From positions 2,029,963-2,093,962 of the forward strand of contig NZ_LN679998.1 of NCBI RefSeq assembly GCF_000953675.1: a DNA stretch of 64,000 bases. Reading direction: 5' to 3'. Below the pieces are notes generated by a model. It saw nothing but the letters and a program-made list of their open reading frames with translations. It was not told the DNA's origin and ran no database searches. Origin of the DNA: Paraclostridium sordellii. GTDB taxonomy: Bacteria > Bacillota > Clostridia > Peptostreptococcales > Peptostreptococcaceae. Shown here piece after piece: positions 43,678 through 52,219 of this stretch (its first letter is position 1; the number at the start of each line of letters is the position of its first letter). The translations under genes and the position numbers were made by a program.

Positions 43678-45318
43678 TTAATTTACCCCCATTTCAGTGT
43701 TTATCTCTCTGTTTAAAGCTAATCCACCTTCTAAAATTTGTACATCTTTATATCCAAAATGCTTCATTCTATTATATGCTAAGTAAGCTCTTTTCCCTCT
43801 AGCACAAACCAAAAGAATTTTATCATCGTAATCAAAACCATCTAACTTTCCATTTAGTGTTGCTAAGTCTATAAACGGTATGCCTTCTAATTGAGATGTT
43901 TTATTTACATCTGCTAACTTATAATCTTCTTGATTTTCAATGAAATCATTGTATCTTACTATTTTTACAGCTCCATCAATTTTATTTAAAAGTACATTTG
44001 CCACATGCCCTAATGGATGTATAGCTGTTGAAAAAGGTGGAGCATATGCTAAATCTAGATTTTGTAAATCACTTATTGTAGCATTAAAAGTTATTGCCGT
44101 TGCAACTATATCTATCTGTTTATCGACATTACCTTCTCCAAATATCTGAGCTCCTAATACTCTTTTGCTGTTTTTATCTGCTATAAGTTTAATAATTATC
44201 ATTTTAGAATCTGGATAATAATGAGCTTTATCATCTATTGGAACTATAACGCTCTCTACTTCATATCCTGAATCTTTTGCATCTTTTTCAGTTAGTCCAG
44301 TTCTTGCTGCATTTAAATTTAATAATTTCACTATTCCAGTTCCTAATACTCCGTTAAATGGAGTTTTTTCTCCACTTATAGTTTTAGCAACACATCTTCC
44401 TTCTTTATTTGCAGATGATCCCATCGGAGACCATGTAGGCTTTCCGCTTAGTATATTTTTTACTGTTACACAATCACCTACTGCATATATATCTTCATCA
44501 TTAGTTTGCATATATTCATTAACTTTTATAGTTTTATTTGTCTCTAATTCTAAGCCACAATCACTTGCTATCTTTGTATTAGCTCTTATACCAACAGCCA
44601 TTACTATCATATCTGCTTTCATAGCTCTTTTATCTGTTCTTACTTTCTTTACTTTATTATCTCCCTCTATAGAAATTAATCTTTCTCCAGTTAAAACCAT
44701 TATCCCATTTTCCATTAATTCATCTTCAACATAAGAACATACCTCATCATCAAAACCTGGCATTATGTGGTCCATAGCTTCAACTAAAGTTGTTTTAACT
44801 CCCATTTCATGAAGGTTTTCAGCAACTTCAAGTCCTATAAACCCGCCTCCTACTACCACAGCTCTTTTTATATTATCAGTTTCAACAACTTCACGAACAG
44901 CTATAGCATCATTTGGAGTTCTCATATAATAAACACCTTCCAAATCTATTCCTTCTATAGGTGGTTTTACTGGGTCTGCACCTGTTGCTATAACCAATTT
45001 ATCATAATTAAATTTAACTTCTTCATTATTATTTAAATTTATTGCATTTACTATTTTTTTATCTCTATCTATAGATAAAGCTTCTATTCCTGTTTTAACT
45101 TCTACTTGAGTTAAATCAGAAAAACTCTTAGGAGTATTTACTATCAAATCTGATTTATTTTCTATAACTCCTCCAACATAGTATGGAAGTCCACATCCTG
45201 CATATGAAATATTCTCTCCCTTAGTTATAAGAGTTACATCTAAATCTCTATTTTCACGTTTTAGTTTTGCAGCTGTTTTAGTTCCCGCAGCAACTCCCCC
45301 AATTACTAATACTTTCAT
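43678..45318 (-). CDS. CoA-disulfide/polysulfide reductase fused to a rhodanese domain
   Basis: 546 aa. The N-terminal FAD/NAD(P)H pyridine nucleotide-disulfide oxidoreductase (about 1-440) has GGVAAG at 7-12 and the single redox Cys42 in YAGCGLPYY, as in CoA-disulfide reductase rather than a CxxxxC glutathione reductase. The C-terminal rhodanese domain (about 455-546) has Cys505 in CARGKRAY. Such fusions reduce CoA-persulfide or polysulfide, handing sulfur between the two sites. GGAGGGG precedes the ATG. First gene of the operon with the sulfite reductase-like protein. Confidence 0.9.
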   Translation of the reverse strand: MKVLVIGGVAAGTKTAAKLKRENRDLDVTLITKGENISYAGCGLPYYVGGVIENKSDLIVNTPKSFSDLTQVEVKTGIEALSIDRDKKIVNAINLNNNEEVKFNYDKLVIATGADPVKPPIEGIDLEGVYYMRTPNDAIAVREVVETDNIKRAVVVGGGFIGLEVAENLHEMGVKTTLVEAMDHIMPGFDDEVCSYVEDELMENGIMVLTGERLISIEGDNKVKKVRTDKRAMKADMIVMAVGIRANTKIASDCGLELETNKTIKVNEYMQTNDEDIYAVGDCVTVKNILSGKPTWSPMGSSANKEGRCVAKTISGEKTPFNGVLGTGIVKLLNLNAARTGLTEKDAKDSGYEVESVIVPIDDKAHYYPDSKMIIIKLIADKNSKRVLGAQIFGEGNVDKQIDIVATAITFNATISDLQNLDLAYAPPFSTAIHPLGHVANVLLNKIDGAVKIVRYNDFIENQEDYKLADVNKTSQLEGIPFIDLATLNGKLDGFDYDDKILLVCARGKRAYLAYNRMKHFGYKDVQILEGGLALNREINTEMGVN

Positions 45319-45372
45319 ATTACCCCTCCAAAAATTTTTACTAATTATATTTTTAACAATTCCTATTTAACT

Positions 45373-45465
45373 AAAGTGTATCAACTGTCTAGTATAATGT
45401 AAAATTATAAAATCTTATTGATTTATAAATTTAACTTATAGTACACTTTACTTATCAAAAGTGTA
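45373..45465. promoter_or_regulatory. LysR operator region between the divergent sulfur genes
   Basis: AAAGTGTA occurs three times: at 45373-45380 (plus), at 45442-45449 (as TACACTTT) and at 45458-45465 (plus). The last two form an inverted repeat with an 8-base spacer right before the LysR ribosome site; the first lies near the start of the CoADR gene. The layout suits a LysR tetramer that represses its own gene and controls the divergent operon. Confidence 0.55.
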
Positions 45466-45477
45466 TTGGGGGATACT

Positions 45478-46362
45478 ATGATAGATTTTAGATTAAAAAC
45501 ATTTATAGACTTATGTGAAACTAAAAGTTATACAAAAACGGCAAAGAGACTATGTATTACTCAGCCTGCCGTTAGTCAACACATCAAATATATAGAATCT
45601 AAGTATAATATAAAATTATTTGATTACATAGGAAAAAATTTAACTCTAACTAAGCTAGGTCAAGACTTTTTAAATAACATTTTAAAATTAAAAACCATGT
45701 CTTTATCTATTGAAAATGATTTAAAAAATTCAAAATGTATATCTAAATCTTTATCATTTGGCGCAACTCGTAGTATTGGTGAATTTGTTATGCCAAATAT
45801 TATAAAAAATTATTTAAAAGATTGTCCAAATGCTAATTTATCCATGGTTGTTGATAATACAAAAACATTATTGGATATGCTAAAAAAAGGTGTTTTAGAA
45901 TTTTGTTTTATTGAAGGCCATTTTAATAAAGCAGATTACGAAACTCACTTATTTAGTTATGAAGATTTTATTTTTATTGCTTCTCCAGAAAATCATCTTG
46001 CTAAAAAATCTAATTTATCTCTCGAGGACTTATTTGGAGAAAATTTAATTCTTCGAGAGCAAGGTTCAGGTAGTCGAGATATATTTGAACTTTGGCTTTA
46101 TGAACAAAATTATTCTAATAAAAATTTTAACTCCCTACTCCAAGTAGGTAATATTAATTTAATAAAAGATTTGGTAAAAAATAATTTTGGCATATCTATA
46201 ATTTATAAAGTTGCTGTAATGGATGAATTAGAAAAAAATGAATTGATAATGCTAGATATAAATTCTATGAAATTATCTCATGAATTTAATTTTATATATT
46301 TAAAAGATTCTATATTTGCTTCAGAGTATGTGGATTTTTTTAATAAAATAAACAATTTTTAA
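45478..46362 (+). CDS. LysR-family regulator of the sulfur cluster
   Basis: 294 aa. The N-terminal HTH (about 1-60: SYTKTAKRLCITQPAVSQHIKYIE) is followed by a periplasmic-binding-like effector domain (about 85-290). The start at 45478 (MIDFRLKTF) has GGGGGA 5 bases upstream; a TTG 12 bases earlier lies within that site. It is divergent from the CoADR-sulfite reductase operon and followed by a YeiH-type exporter. It may respond to a sulfur metabolite in the manner of CysB/YtlI regulators; this is inference from context. Confidence 0.88.
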   Translation: MIDFRLKTFIDLCETKSYTKTAKRLCITQPAVSQHIKYIESKYNIKLFDYIGKNLTLTKLGQDFLNNILKLKTMSLSIENDLKNSKCISKSLSFGATRSIGEFVMPNIIKNYLKDCPNANLSMVVDNTKTLLDMLKKGVLEFCFIEGHFNKADYETHLFSYEDFIFIASPENHLAKKSNLSLEDLFGENLILREQGSGSRDIFELWLYEQNYSNKNFNSLLQVGNINLIKDLVKNNFGISIIYKVAVMDELEKNELIMLDINSMKLSHEFNFIYLKDSIFASEYVDFFNKINNF

Positions 46363-46540
46363 ACAGCTTAACTCCTTCTGATTCCCACGTTTTAAAAGGC
46401 TTAAATTTGTATTTTTATTTATTTAATTTTTTAAATTTTTAAAAAACCTGTTGCAAAAACCTTTTCCTTCGCACTATAATTCAAATCAAGAGCTAGATAA
46501 ATATTTAATTAACAATATTTATTTTTTAGGGGGGGATTTT

Positions 46541-47590
46541 ATGTCGACAGGAATGTTGATGGGATTAGGAGCTTGTGTAATTTTAGCTAGTGTTTCTACA
46601 TTTTTAGGCAATCTTCAACATATAGTTGGTGCTCCTATGATAGGTTTGTTTCTAGGTGCTTTACTTGGAAATATAAAACCTGCTAAGGGAGACTATAAAA
46701 AAGGAACTACATATGCAGCAAAAAAACTTTTAAAGTTTGGTATTATTTTAGCTGGTGCTACACTTAACTTTAATGCAATAATTCAAACTGGTGGAAATGC
46801 ACTTCCACTAATTATTACAAATATATGTATATCATTCTTAACTGCCTTATTAGTTGGTAAAGCTCTAGGAGTGTCTATTAATACAAGAAGATTGGTCGGC
46901 TCTGGTACTGCTATATGTGGAGGTACTGCTATAGCTACTGTTAGTCCAATAATAAATGCAAATGATGATGAAATGGCTTATGCTTTAACAGCAATATTTT
47001 TATTTGATGTTTTTGCAGCTCTAGCATTTCCATTTATAGCTAATAGCTTAAACTTAACTCCAGATCAATTTGGTTTACTTGCTGGTACTGCTATAAGCGA
47101 TACTTCTAGTGTGGTTGCCGCTGGTGATACTTTTGCAAAACTTGTAGGTGTATCTTCAGCTTCTGAATTACCAGTTATAGTTAAACTTACTAGAACTACT
47201 TTCTTGGTTGTAGTAGCTATTGTATTTACGATAGTTGTTGTAAATGAAAAAAGAAAAGAAGCTCAACTTGTAAGTGCACACGCTTTAGGCAATTCATCTA
47301 ATGAGCCTAAAAAATCTTTTGGAAAAATAATTATGGATGTATTTCCTTGGTTTATATTAGGATTTTTAGGTATGGCTATCCTAAATACATTTGGAGTTTT
47401 TCCTGAATCAACATCTCCATTTTTCAAAAAAGGTTATAAATTCTTGGTAACTACTGCTTTGGTAGGTGTTGGTTATAAAATAAATATAAAAGATTTATTT
47501 ACAAAAGGTGCAAAGCCTATGATTTTAGGTGGTATAACTTGGTGTTCTGTTGCAATAGTCGCTATTGGATATGTGCTTATATTAATGTAA
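46541..47590 (+). CDS. YeiH-family putative sulfate/anion exporter
   Basis: 349 aa with about 10 membrane segments, starting MSTGMLMGLGACVILAS. It has the family's GSGTAICGGTAIATVSPIIN near 122-141 and GTAISDTSSVVAAG near 185. Family members are annotated as putative sulfate exporters; some export taurine-derived sulfite or sulfate. Start at 46541 supported by AGGGGGGG; an upstream in-frame ATG at 46451 would add an unlikely polar tail. Downstream of the LysR gene, in a sulfur neighbourhood, so export of sulfite or sulfate is plausible. Confidence 0.87.
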   Translation: MSTGMLMGLGACVILASVSTFLGNLQHIVGAPMIGLFLGALLGNIKPAKGDYKKGTTYAAKKLLKFGIILAGATLNFNAIIQTGGNALPLIITNICISFLTALLVGKALGVSINTRRLVGSGTAICGGTAIATVSPIINANDDEMAYALTAIFLFDVFAALAFPFIANSLNLTPDQFGLLAGTAISDTSSVVAAGDTFAKLVGVSSASELPVIVKLTRTTFLVVVAIVFTIVVVNEKRKEAQLVSAHALGNSSNEPKKSFGKIIMDVFPWFILGFLGMAILNTFGVFPESTSPFFKKGYKFLVTTALVGVGYKINIKDLFTKGAKPMILGGITWCSVAIVAIGYVLILM

Positions 47591-47607
47591 ATTTTTAATA
47601 TATTTTT

Positions 47608-47633
47608 TAAGGGATGACAAAAGTCATCCCTAT
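47608..47633. terminator. Terminator between the YeiH and XRE genes
   Basis: AAGGGATGAC/GTCATCCCT with a 4-base loop and moderate T-rich flanks on both strands. Confidence 0.7.
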
Positions 47634-47639
47634 CTTAAT

Positions 47640-48767
47640 TTATTTTCTAAAGTTAACTGTTCTAACATTATCTTGATTATTTTTATTTATATTTTTAGAT
47701 AAAGTTCCTTCTTTTAATCCAAGTAATTCTTCTACATCTTTTGGATATATACTAAGACCATAGTTAGCTAAATTATTCATAAATAAACCTTCATTCATAA
47801 TTTTACTTTCAATTAGCATATCAAATGATTTTTTAAGTAACATTGGATTAGTAGATTTTATATTGTCATCTAATGGCTCTTTTTTAGACCATCCTTTTTT
47901 ATCCATCTCATTCATTAAATACATATACTTTTTATAACTTACTTTACCTAATTGATATCCTCTAAGAATCATAGCCCAAACAGGAACTATCCATTTTTTC
48001 TTTAATTCTATATAATCTTCTAATTCATGTACTCCTTCTAAATCAGCTAAAAAACTTTCTCTTGGCATTAAGAAAGCACATGCAAATTCATCTTTAGAAA
48101 ACTTTTTAGATTGTATATTAGTTTCTGTTGATACTATATATGCTAATTCATATGCCAAATCATAGTTTCTTATAGGTGCTGATTTTCTATCATTTCCTAA
48201 AGAAATAAAGTATCTTGATTCTTTATCTATACTTTGTTTTTGACTAAATGCTAGCGCTCCCTTTTTGTCAATATTCGTCGCCGATATAAAAATTCCATTT
48301 ATTTCAAGTAAAGAAACCATATTTCCTATTGGTCCATCTCCTAGGTTAAAATAATTTCTTACCTTTTCTGCCAAATCTTCAATATCATCATTTTTATTTA
48401 AATTGTTAGGTAAATTCATTTCAGGAAAGCTTATATATCCTTGTATGAATTTAATTAATCTATGAGTCATTACTAATTTTTCTTTAAAGGCTATGTCATC
48501 TACTCTAGGTAATGTAGATTCGGTTCTAATATGTGTATTTTCAACTACTACATTATTATCATCACTTTGACTAAAGTAATCTTTTGGAAAATTTAAAGCA
48601 TTAGCTAATTTCATTTCATTTTCTAATGTTGGTTTATATTTATCACTTTCAAAAGCCAGTATATCCTTCTTATTTATTTTTGTTTCATTTGCTAAAACAT
48701 CTATAGTTTTGCCTCTATAAACCCTAGCATTTTTTAGTTTTTTTCCGTTAAAAATCTTTTTACTCAT
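47640..48767 (-). CDS. XRE regulator with degenerate ImmA/IrrE-like metallopeptidase domain
   Basis: 375 aa. An N-terminal XRE HTH (about 8-62: LKNARVYRGKTIDVLANETK) is followed by an ImmA/IrrE-like domain (about 130-260). The downstream family motif DEFACAFLMPRESF (about 224-237) is clear, but the zinc site HELGH reads YELAY at 206-210: both His are replaced by Tyr, so it should not be an active protease. The C-terminal 115 residues are extra. It is encoded 16 bases behind the SNF2 helicase gene in one operon, suggesting a joint, perhaps defensive or DNA-damage, role. Confidence 0.8.
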   Translation of the reverse strand: MSKKIFNGKKLKNARVYRGKTIDVLANETKINKKDILAFESDKYKPTLENEMKLANALNFPKDYFSQSDDNNVVVENTHIRTESTLPRVDDIAFKEKLVMTHRLIKFIQGYISFPEMNLPNNLNKNDDIEDLAEKVRNYFNLGDGPIGNMVSLLEINGIFISATNIDKKGALAFSQKQSIDKESRYFISLGNDRKSAPIRNYDLAYELAYIVSTETNIQSKKFSKDEFACAFLMPRESFLADLEGVHELEDYIELKKKWIVPVWAMILRGYQLGKVSYKKYMYLMNEMDKKGWSKKEPLDDNIKSTNPMLLKKSFDMLIESKIMNEGLFMNNLANYGLSIYPKDVEELLGLKEGTLSKNINKNNQDNVRTVNFRK

Positions 48768-48783
48768 ATTTTCTACCTTTCTT

Positions 48784-51700
48784 TTACTTCAGTAAGTCTA
48801 ATATTTCATCATTTGATAAACTCTTAAGTGTTGCTGAATCTGACAATTCATTACTTATTATATCATCTATTAGCTTTATTTTCTCTTCTTGAAGCTTAAT
48901 TATCTTTTCTTCTATTGTTCCTTTTGCTATTAACTTAATAACTTCTACAACTTGTTTTTGCCCAAGTCTGTGAGCTCTATCACTAGCCTGATTTTCAACT
49001 GATATGTTCCACCATGGATCAAAGTGAATAACAGTATTTGCTGAAGTTAAGTTAAGCCCTGTACCTCCAGCTTTTAGTGATATTAAAAACACTTTTTTGT
49101 TATTATTTTCATTAAATTCATTTACTAATTTAATTCTGTCCTTAGCTGTAGTTTGTCCATCTAAATAATTATATTCTATTTTTTCTTTATCTAACTTAGA
49201 TGCTATATTTTGCAATACACTTGTAAATTGTGAAAATACTAATACTTTATCATTATTTTCAATTCCATCTTTTAATAACTCTATACAAGCATTGATTTTT
49301 GAACTTTTCCCTTTATAATCAGTTACGATTATACTTGGATCTAAGCATAATTGTCTAAGTTTAGTTAAATAAGATAATACTGTTATTTTATCATTACTTT
49401 CATATTTATCTTGAAGTTTTCTTTGAATTTCGTCTACATAAGTTTTATATATTTTTCTTTGTTCTTTACTTAACTCAACAAGAAACTTTTTTTCTATTTT
49501 ATCTGGTAGTTCTTTTATAACTTGTTTTTTAGTTCTTCTTAATATAAAAGGTTTTATAAGTTTCTTTAATCTTTTAATATTATTTTCATCTCTTATAAAG
49601 ATAGCATTGAATTTAGTCACATTGTATAAATATCCTGGCATTATAAAATCAAAAATCGACCAAAGTTCTAATAAGTTATTTTCTATAGGAGTTCCCGTAA
49701 GTGCAAATTTACACTTTGATTTAATGCCTTTAACTGAATCCGTTGTTATAGAAGTTGGATTTTTAATATTTTGAGCTTCATCAATAACCATATAGTCAAA
49801 GTTTATCTCTTCGTATTTATTAAAATCATTTCTTAATGACCCGTAAGTAGTTAATATTACATCAAAATTTTCAACTTTGTCAATTATTAATTCTCTTTCT
49901 TTTTTACTACCATGTGCTATACCTATTTTTAAACTAGGTGCAAATTTTTCAAACTCACTTTTCCAATTATGTATAAGAGATGTAGGAGTTACAACAATAC
50001 TTTTACTGTTATTTTTTGATAATAAAAAAGTTATCGTTTGAAGAGTTTTACCTAACCCCATCTCATCAGCTAATATACCACCAAAACCACAATAATCTAG
50101 AGTTTTAAACCAATTAAATCCTTCTTGTTGATAATCCCTAAGATTAGCTTTTAAATTTTTTGGAATTTCATAGTTTAAACTATCTATATTATTGAATTTA
50201 TCTAATATTTTTTTAGTATTTTCTATTCCTTCTATATATGGGATCTTATTTTCAGTTAAAAGTTCATTTATGTACATAGCTTTACTTTGATGAATTTGCA
50301 TCTCTTTTATACTACTTGTAAAACCTAATGTTTCCATAAGTTTAAATATCTCTTTAGTTTCATCTTCTTCTAAATTAATAAAATTTCCATTTTTTAATTT
50401 ATAAAATCTTTTATTAGCCTTAAATGCTTTTAATATCTCTTTGTACTCTATTTTATCTACTTCTTCTATTTTAAACTTAAATTCTAAATAATGATTTATT
50501 TCTTCACCTAAGCCTACTTTTATGTTTGATGCATTATATACTTTTTTTTCTTTAAATTTATCTGAATAATAAACTTCACCAATATTTTTAAGCCTATTAA
50601 TCTCTTTACTCAAAAAGTCATATAATTGATTATCTCCTCCTCTAAACACATACTTATCTTTATCTTTCTCAAAATAATTTGTATATAGTCTGTATATAGC
50701 GTCTTCTTCTTTTTCAACATCTCTAATTACAAATTTACCTTCATCTTCACCTTCATAGTATAGTTTCACATCACAAACTATCTTAGAATCTTCTAAATCA
50801 AAGTAATATTTTACAATTAAATCTTTTATTATATTGTTTATTATACTTTCATCTATATTTACATTACTTGATATATCTTTGATTTTAGGTATTAAATTTG
50901 TTAAGCATTCACTTATTTCTTCTTTTTCAAACTCTATACTCTTATATTCATTTAAAATCTCATACAGTTTTTTATAGTAAACTCCATTTATATCTGACAG
51001 TATATATATGTTTTCCTTATAAAAAACTACATCCCCTTTATTTGATAATGGTATAGGTAGGTCTTCTTTATTTGATATAATTATTTTATTTTCTTCTTTT
51101 CTTATATCTAAATTTAAAGGAATATCTCCTTCTATAATTTGTGGTTTATATGTTTTTCTATCAAAATTAAAAGTAAATTCCTTGTATATTAAACACTTCA
51201 TAAGTCTTCTAAGTAAGCTAGAGTTAAGAATCATATATCTATTTTTTCTAGCATTTATATTATCAACTAAACTTAGTCCATAATCTTCTATAAACTTAGC
51301 TAATTTTTCATCATCTTCAAAATAGCTACTTTTAGGATCGTATATAAAATTTCTTCCATAAACTATACTTTTTCCTTCTACTCTAGAATTAGCAAATTGT
51401 CTAAAGTCTTTAATTGTATACATTTTGTAATTACCAATTTTAAATTCAACTTCTAATGTATCATTTAAATAACTGGTTATATCTACTTCTAAATTAACTT
51501 TTTCTTTTGGAATTGGCTTAAAATAATTCAATAAATCTTTATTTATAAAACTAGTATTAAATTTTGGTTTAGTTTTTTCTTTTACATCTAAAGTTTTTAG
51601 TTTTAGATTATCTATGATACTAGATTTTAATTCATCAATACCTTTTAAAGTAATTGCTGCTATATGTTTACATATAAATTCATTGTCTAATGTGGTATTT

Positions 51701-51948
51701 TTATTAAAATCTTCACAAGTACATCCACAACTTATAATATTCTTATTATCAATATCTATAATTAAAAAGCTATCATAAACTTCTCTTTGGTATTTTGATG
51801 CTATATTTCCATAAAAGCTAATTTTTCCATCTTCCTTAAAATAACTACTTTCTTCTATGTATCCTTGTTTATAATAGTCCTTTGCCCTATCTAATCTATA
51901 TTTATCTGTATTTTTTAATAATACTTCATTTGCTATTTTAAAATCCAT
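48784..51948 (-). CDS. SNF2-family helicase/translocase with SWIM zinc finger
   Basis: 1054 aa. The N-terminal SWIM finger (CGCTC...CKH near 74-98) is followed by a long bacterial SNF2-associated region (about 130-580) and the two RecA-like lobes (about 600-1054): DEMGLGKT (motif I), DEAQ (motif II), LTGTPIEN (III) and the C-terminal QASDRAHRLGQ (VI). These enzymes pump along double-stranded DNA and remodel protein-DNA complexes; Rad54-like SNF2 proteins act in repair, other relatives in phage defence. AGGTGAG precedes the ATG. First gene of a two-gene operon with the XRE/pseudo-ImmA protein. Confidence 0.88.
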   Translation of the reverse strand: MDFKIANEVLLKNTDKYRLDRAKDYYKQGYIEESSYFKEDGKISFYGNIASKYQREVYDSFLIIDIDNKNIISCGCTCEDFNKNTTLDNEFICKHIAAITLKGIDELKSSIIDNLKLKTLDVKEKTKPKFNTSFINKDLLNYFKPIPKEKVNLEVDITSYLNDTLEVEFKIGNYKMYTIKDFRQFANSRVEGKSIVYGRNFIYDPKSSYFEDDEKLAKFIEDYGLSLVDNINARKNRYMILNSSLLRRLMKCLIYKEFTFNFDRKTYKPQIIEGDIPLNLDIRKEENKIIISNKEDLPIPLSNKGDVVFYKENIYILSDINGVYYKKLYEILNEYKSIEFEKEEISECLTNLIPKIKDISSNVNIDESIINNIIKDLIVKYYFDLEDSKIVCDVKLYYEGEDEGKFVIRDVEKEEDAIYRLYTNYFEKDKDKYVFRGGDNQLYDFLSKEINRLKNIGEVYYSDKFKEKKVYNASNIKVGLGEEINHYLEFKFKIEEVDKIEYKEILKAFKANKRFYKLKNGNFINLEEDETKEIFKLMETLGFTSSIKEMQIHQSKAMYINELLTENKIPYIEGIENTKKILDKFNNIDSLNYEIPKNLKANLRDYQQEGFNWFKTLDYCGFGGILADEMGLGKTLQTITFLLSKNNSKSIVVTPTSLIHNWKSEFEKFAPSLKIGIAHGSKKERELIIDKVENFDVILTTYGSLRNDFNKYEEINFDYMVIDEAQNIKNPTSITTDSVKGIKSKCKFALTGTPIENNLLELWSIFDFIMPGYLYNVTKFNAIFIRDENNIKRLKKLIKPFILRRTKKQVIKELPDKIEKKFLVELSKEQRKIYKTYVDEIQRKLQDKYESNDKITVLSYLTKLRQLCLDPSIIVTDYKGKSSKINACIELLKDGIENNDKVLVFSQFTSVLQNIASKLDKEKIEYNYLDGQTTAKDRIKLVNEFNENNNKKVFLISLKAGGTGLNLTSANTVIHFDPWWNISVENQASDRAHRLGQKQVVEVIKLIAKGTIEEKIIKLQEEKIKLIDDIISNELSDSATLKSLSNDEILDLLK

Positions 51949-52004
51949 CTACTCACCTAATTTCTTTTAAATCGTAACCTTTATTATATATTTTTTAATA
52001 AAAA

Positions 52005-52049
52005 TAATAAAGGCTATAGTCTAATATTTTTAAACTATAGCCTTTATTT
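52005..52049 (-). terminator. Intrinsic terminator upstream of the SNF2 operon
   Basis: AATAAAGGCTATAGT/ACTATAGCCTTTATTTT hairpin with A/T runs on both sides. It directly follows the small ORF at 52050-52154 on the minus strand. Confidence 0.75.
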
Positions 52050-52154
52050 TCATAATTTAATTTTATTCATGTTTTGACCTTTACAGTCAATGTATCCATT
52101 TATAATATTTTTAACTGTACTACCAACTATAAACATAACCACTATATTTACCAT
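52050..52154 (-). CDS. Possible 34-aa membrane peptide
   Basis: Reads MVNIVVMFIVGSTVKNIING and on to MNKIKL, with one hydrophobic segment. Its stop codon touches a terminator, which suggests a short transcript, but there is no convincing ribosome site. It could be a toxin-like or regulatory peptide, or simply chance. Confidence 0.25.
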   Translation of the reverse strand: MVNIVVMFIVGSTVKNIINGYIDCKGQNMNKIKL

Positions 52155-52219
52155 TTATTATAAGTAAAACTTACTAAAAAATAAACTATACTGACCTTTA
52201 TATATAAGCATTTTTAAAT

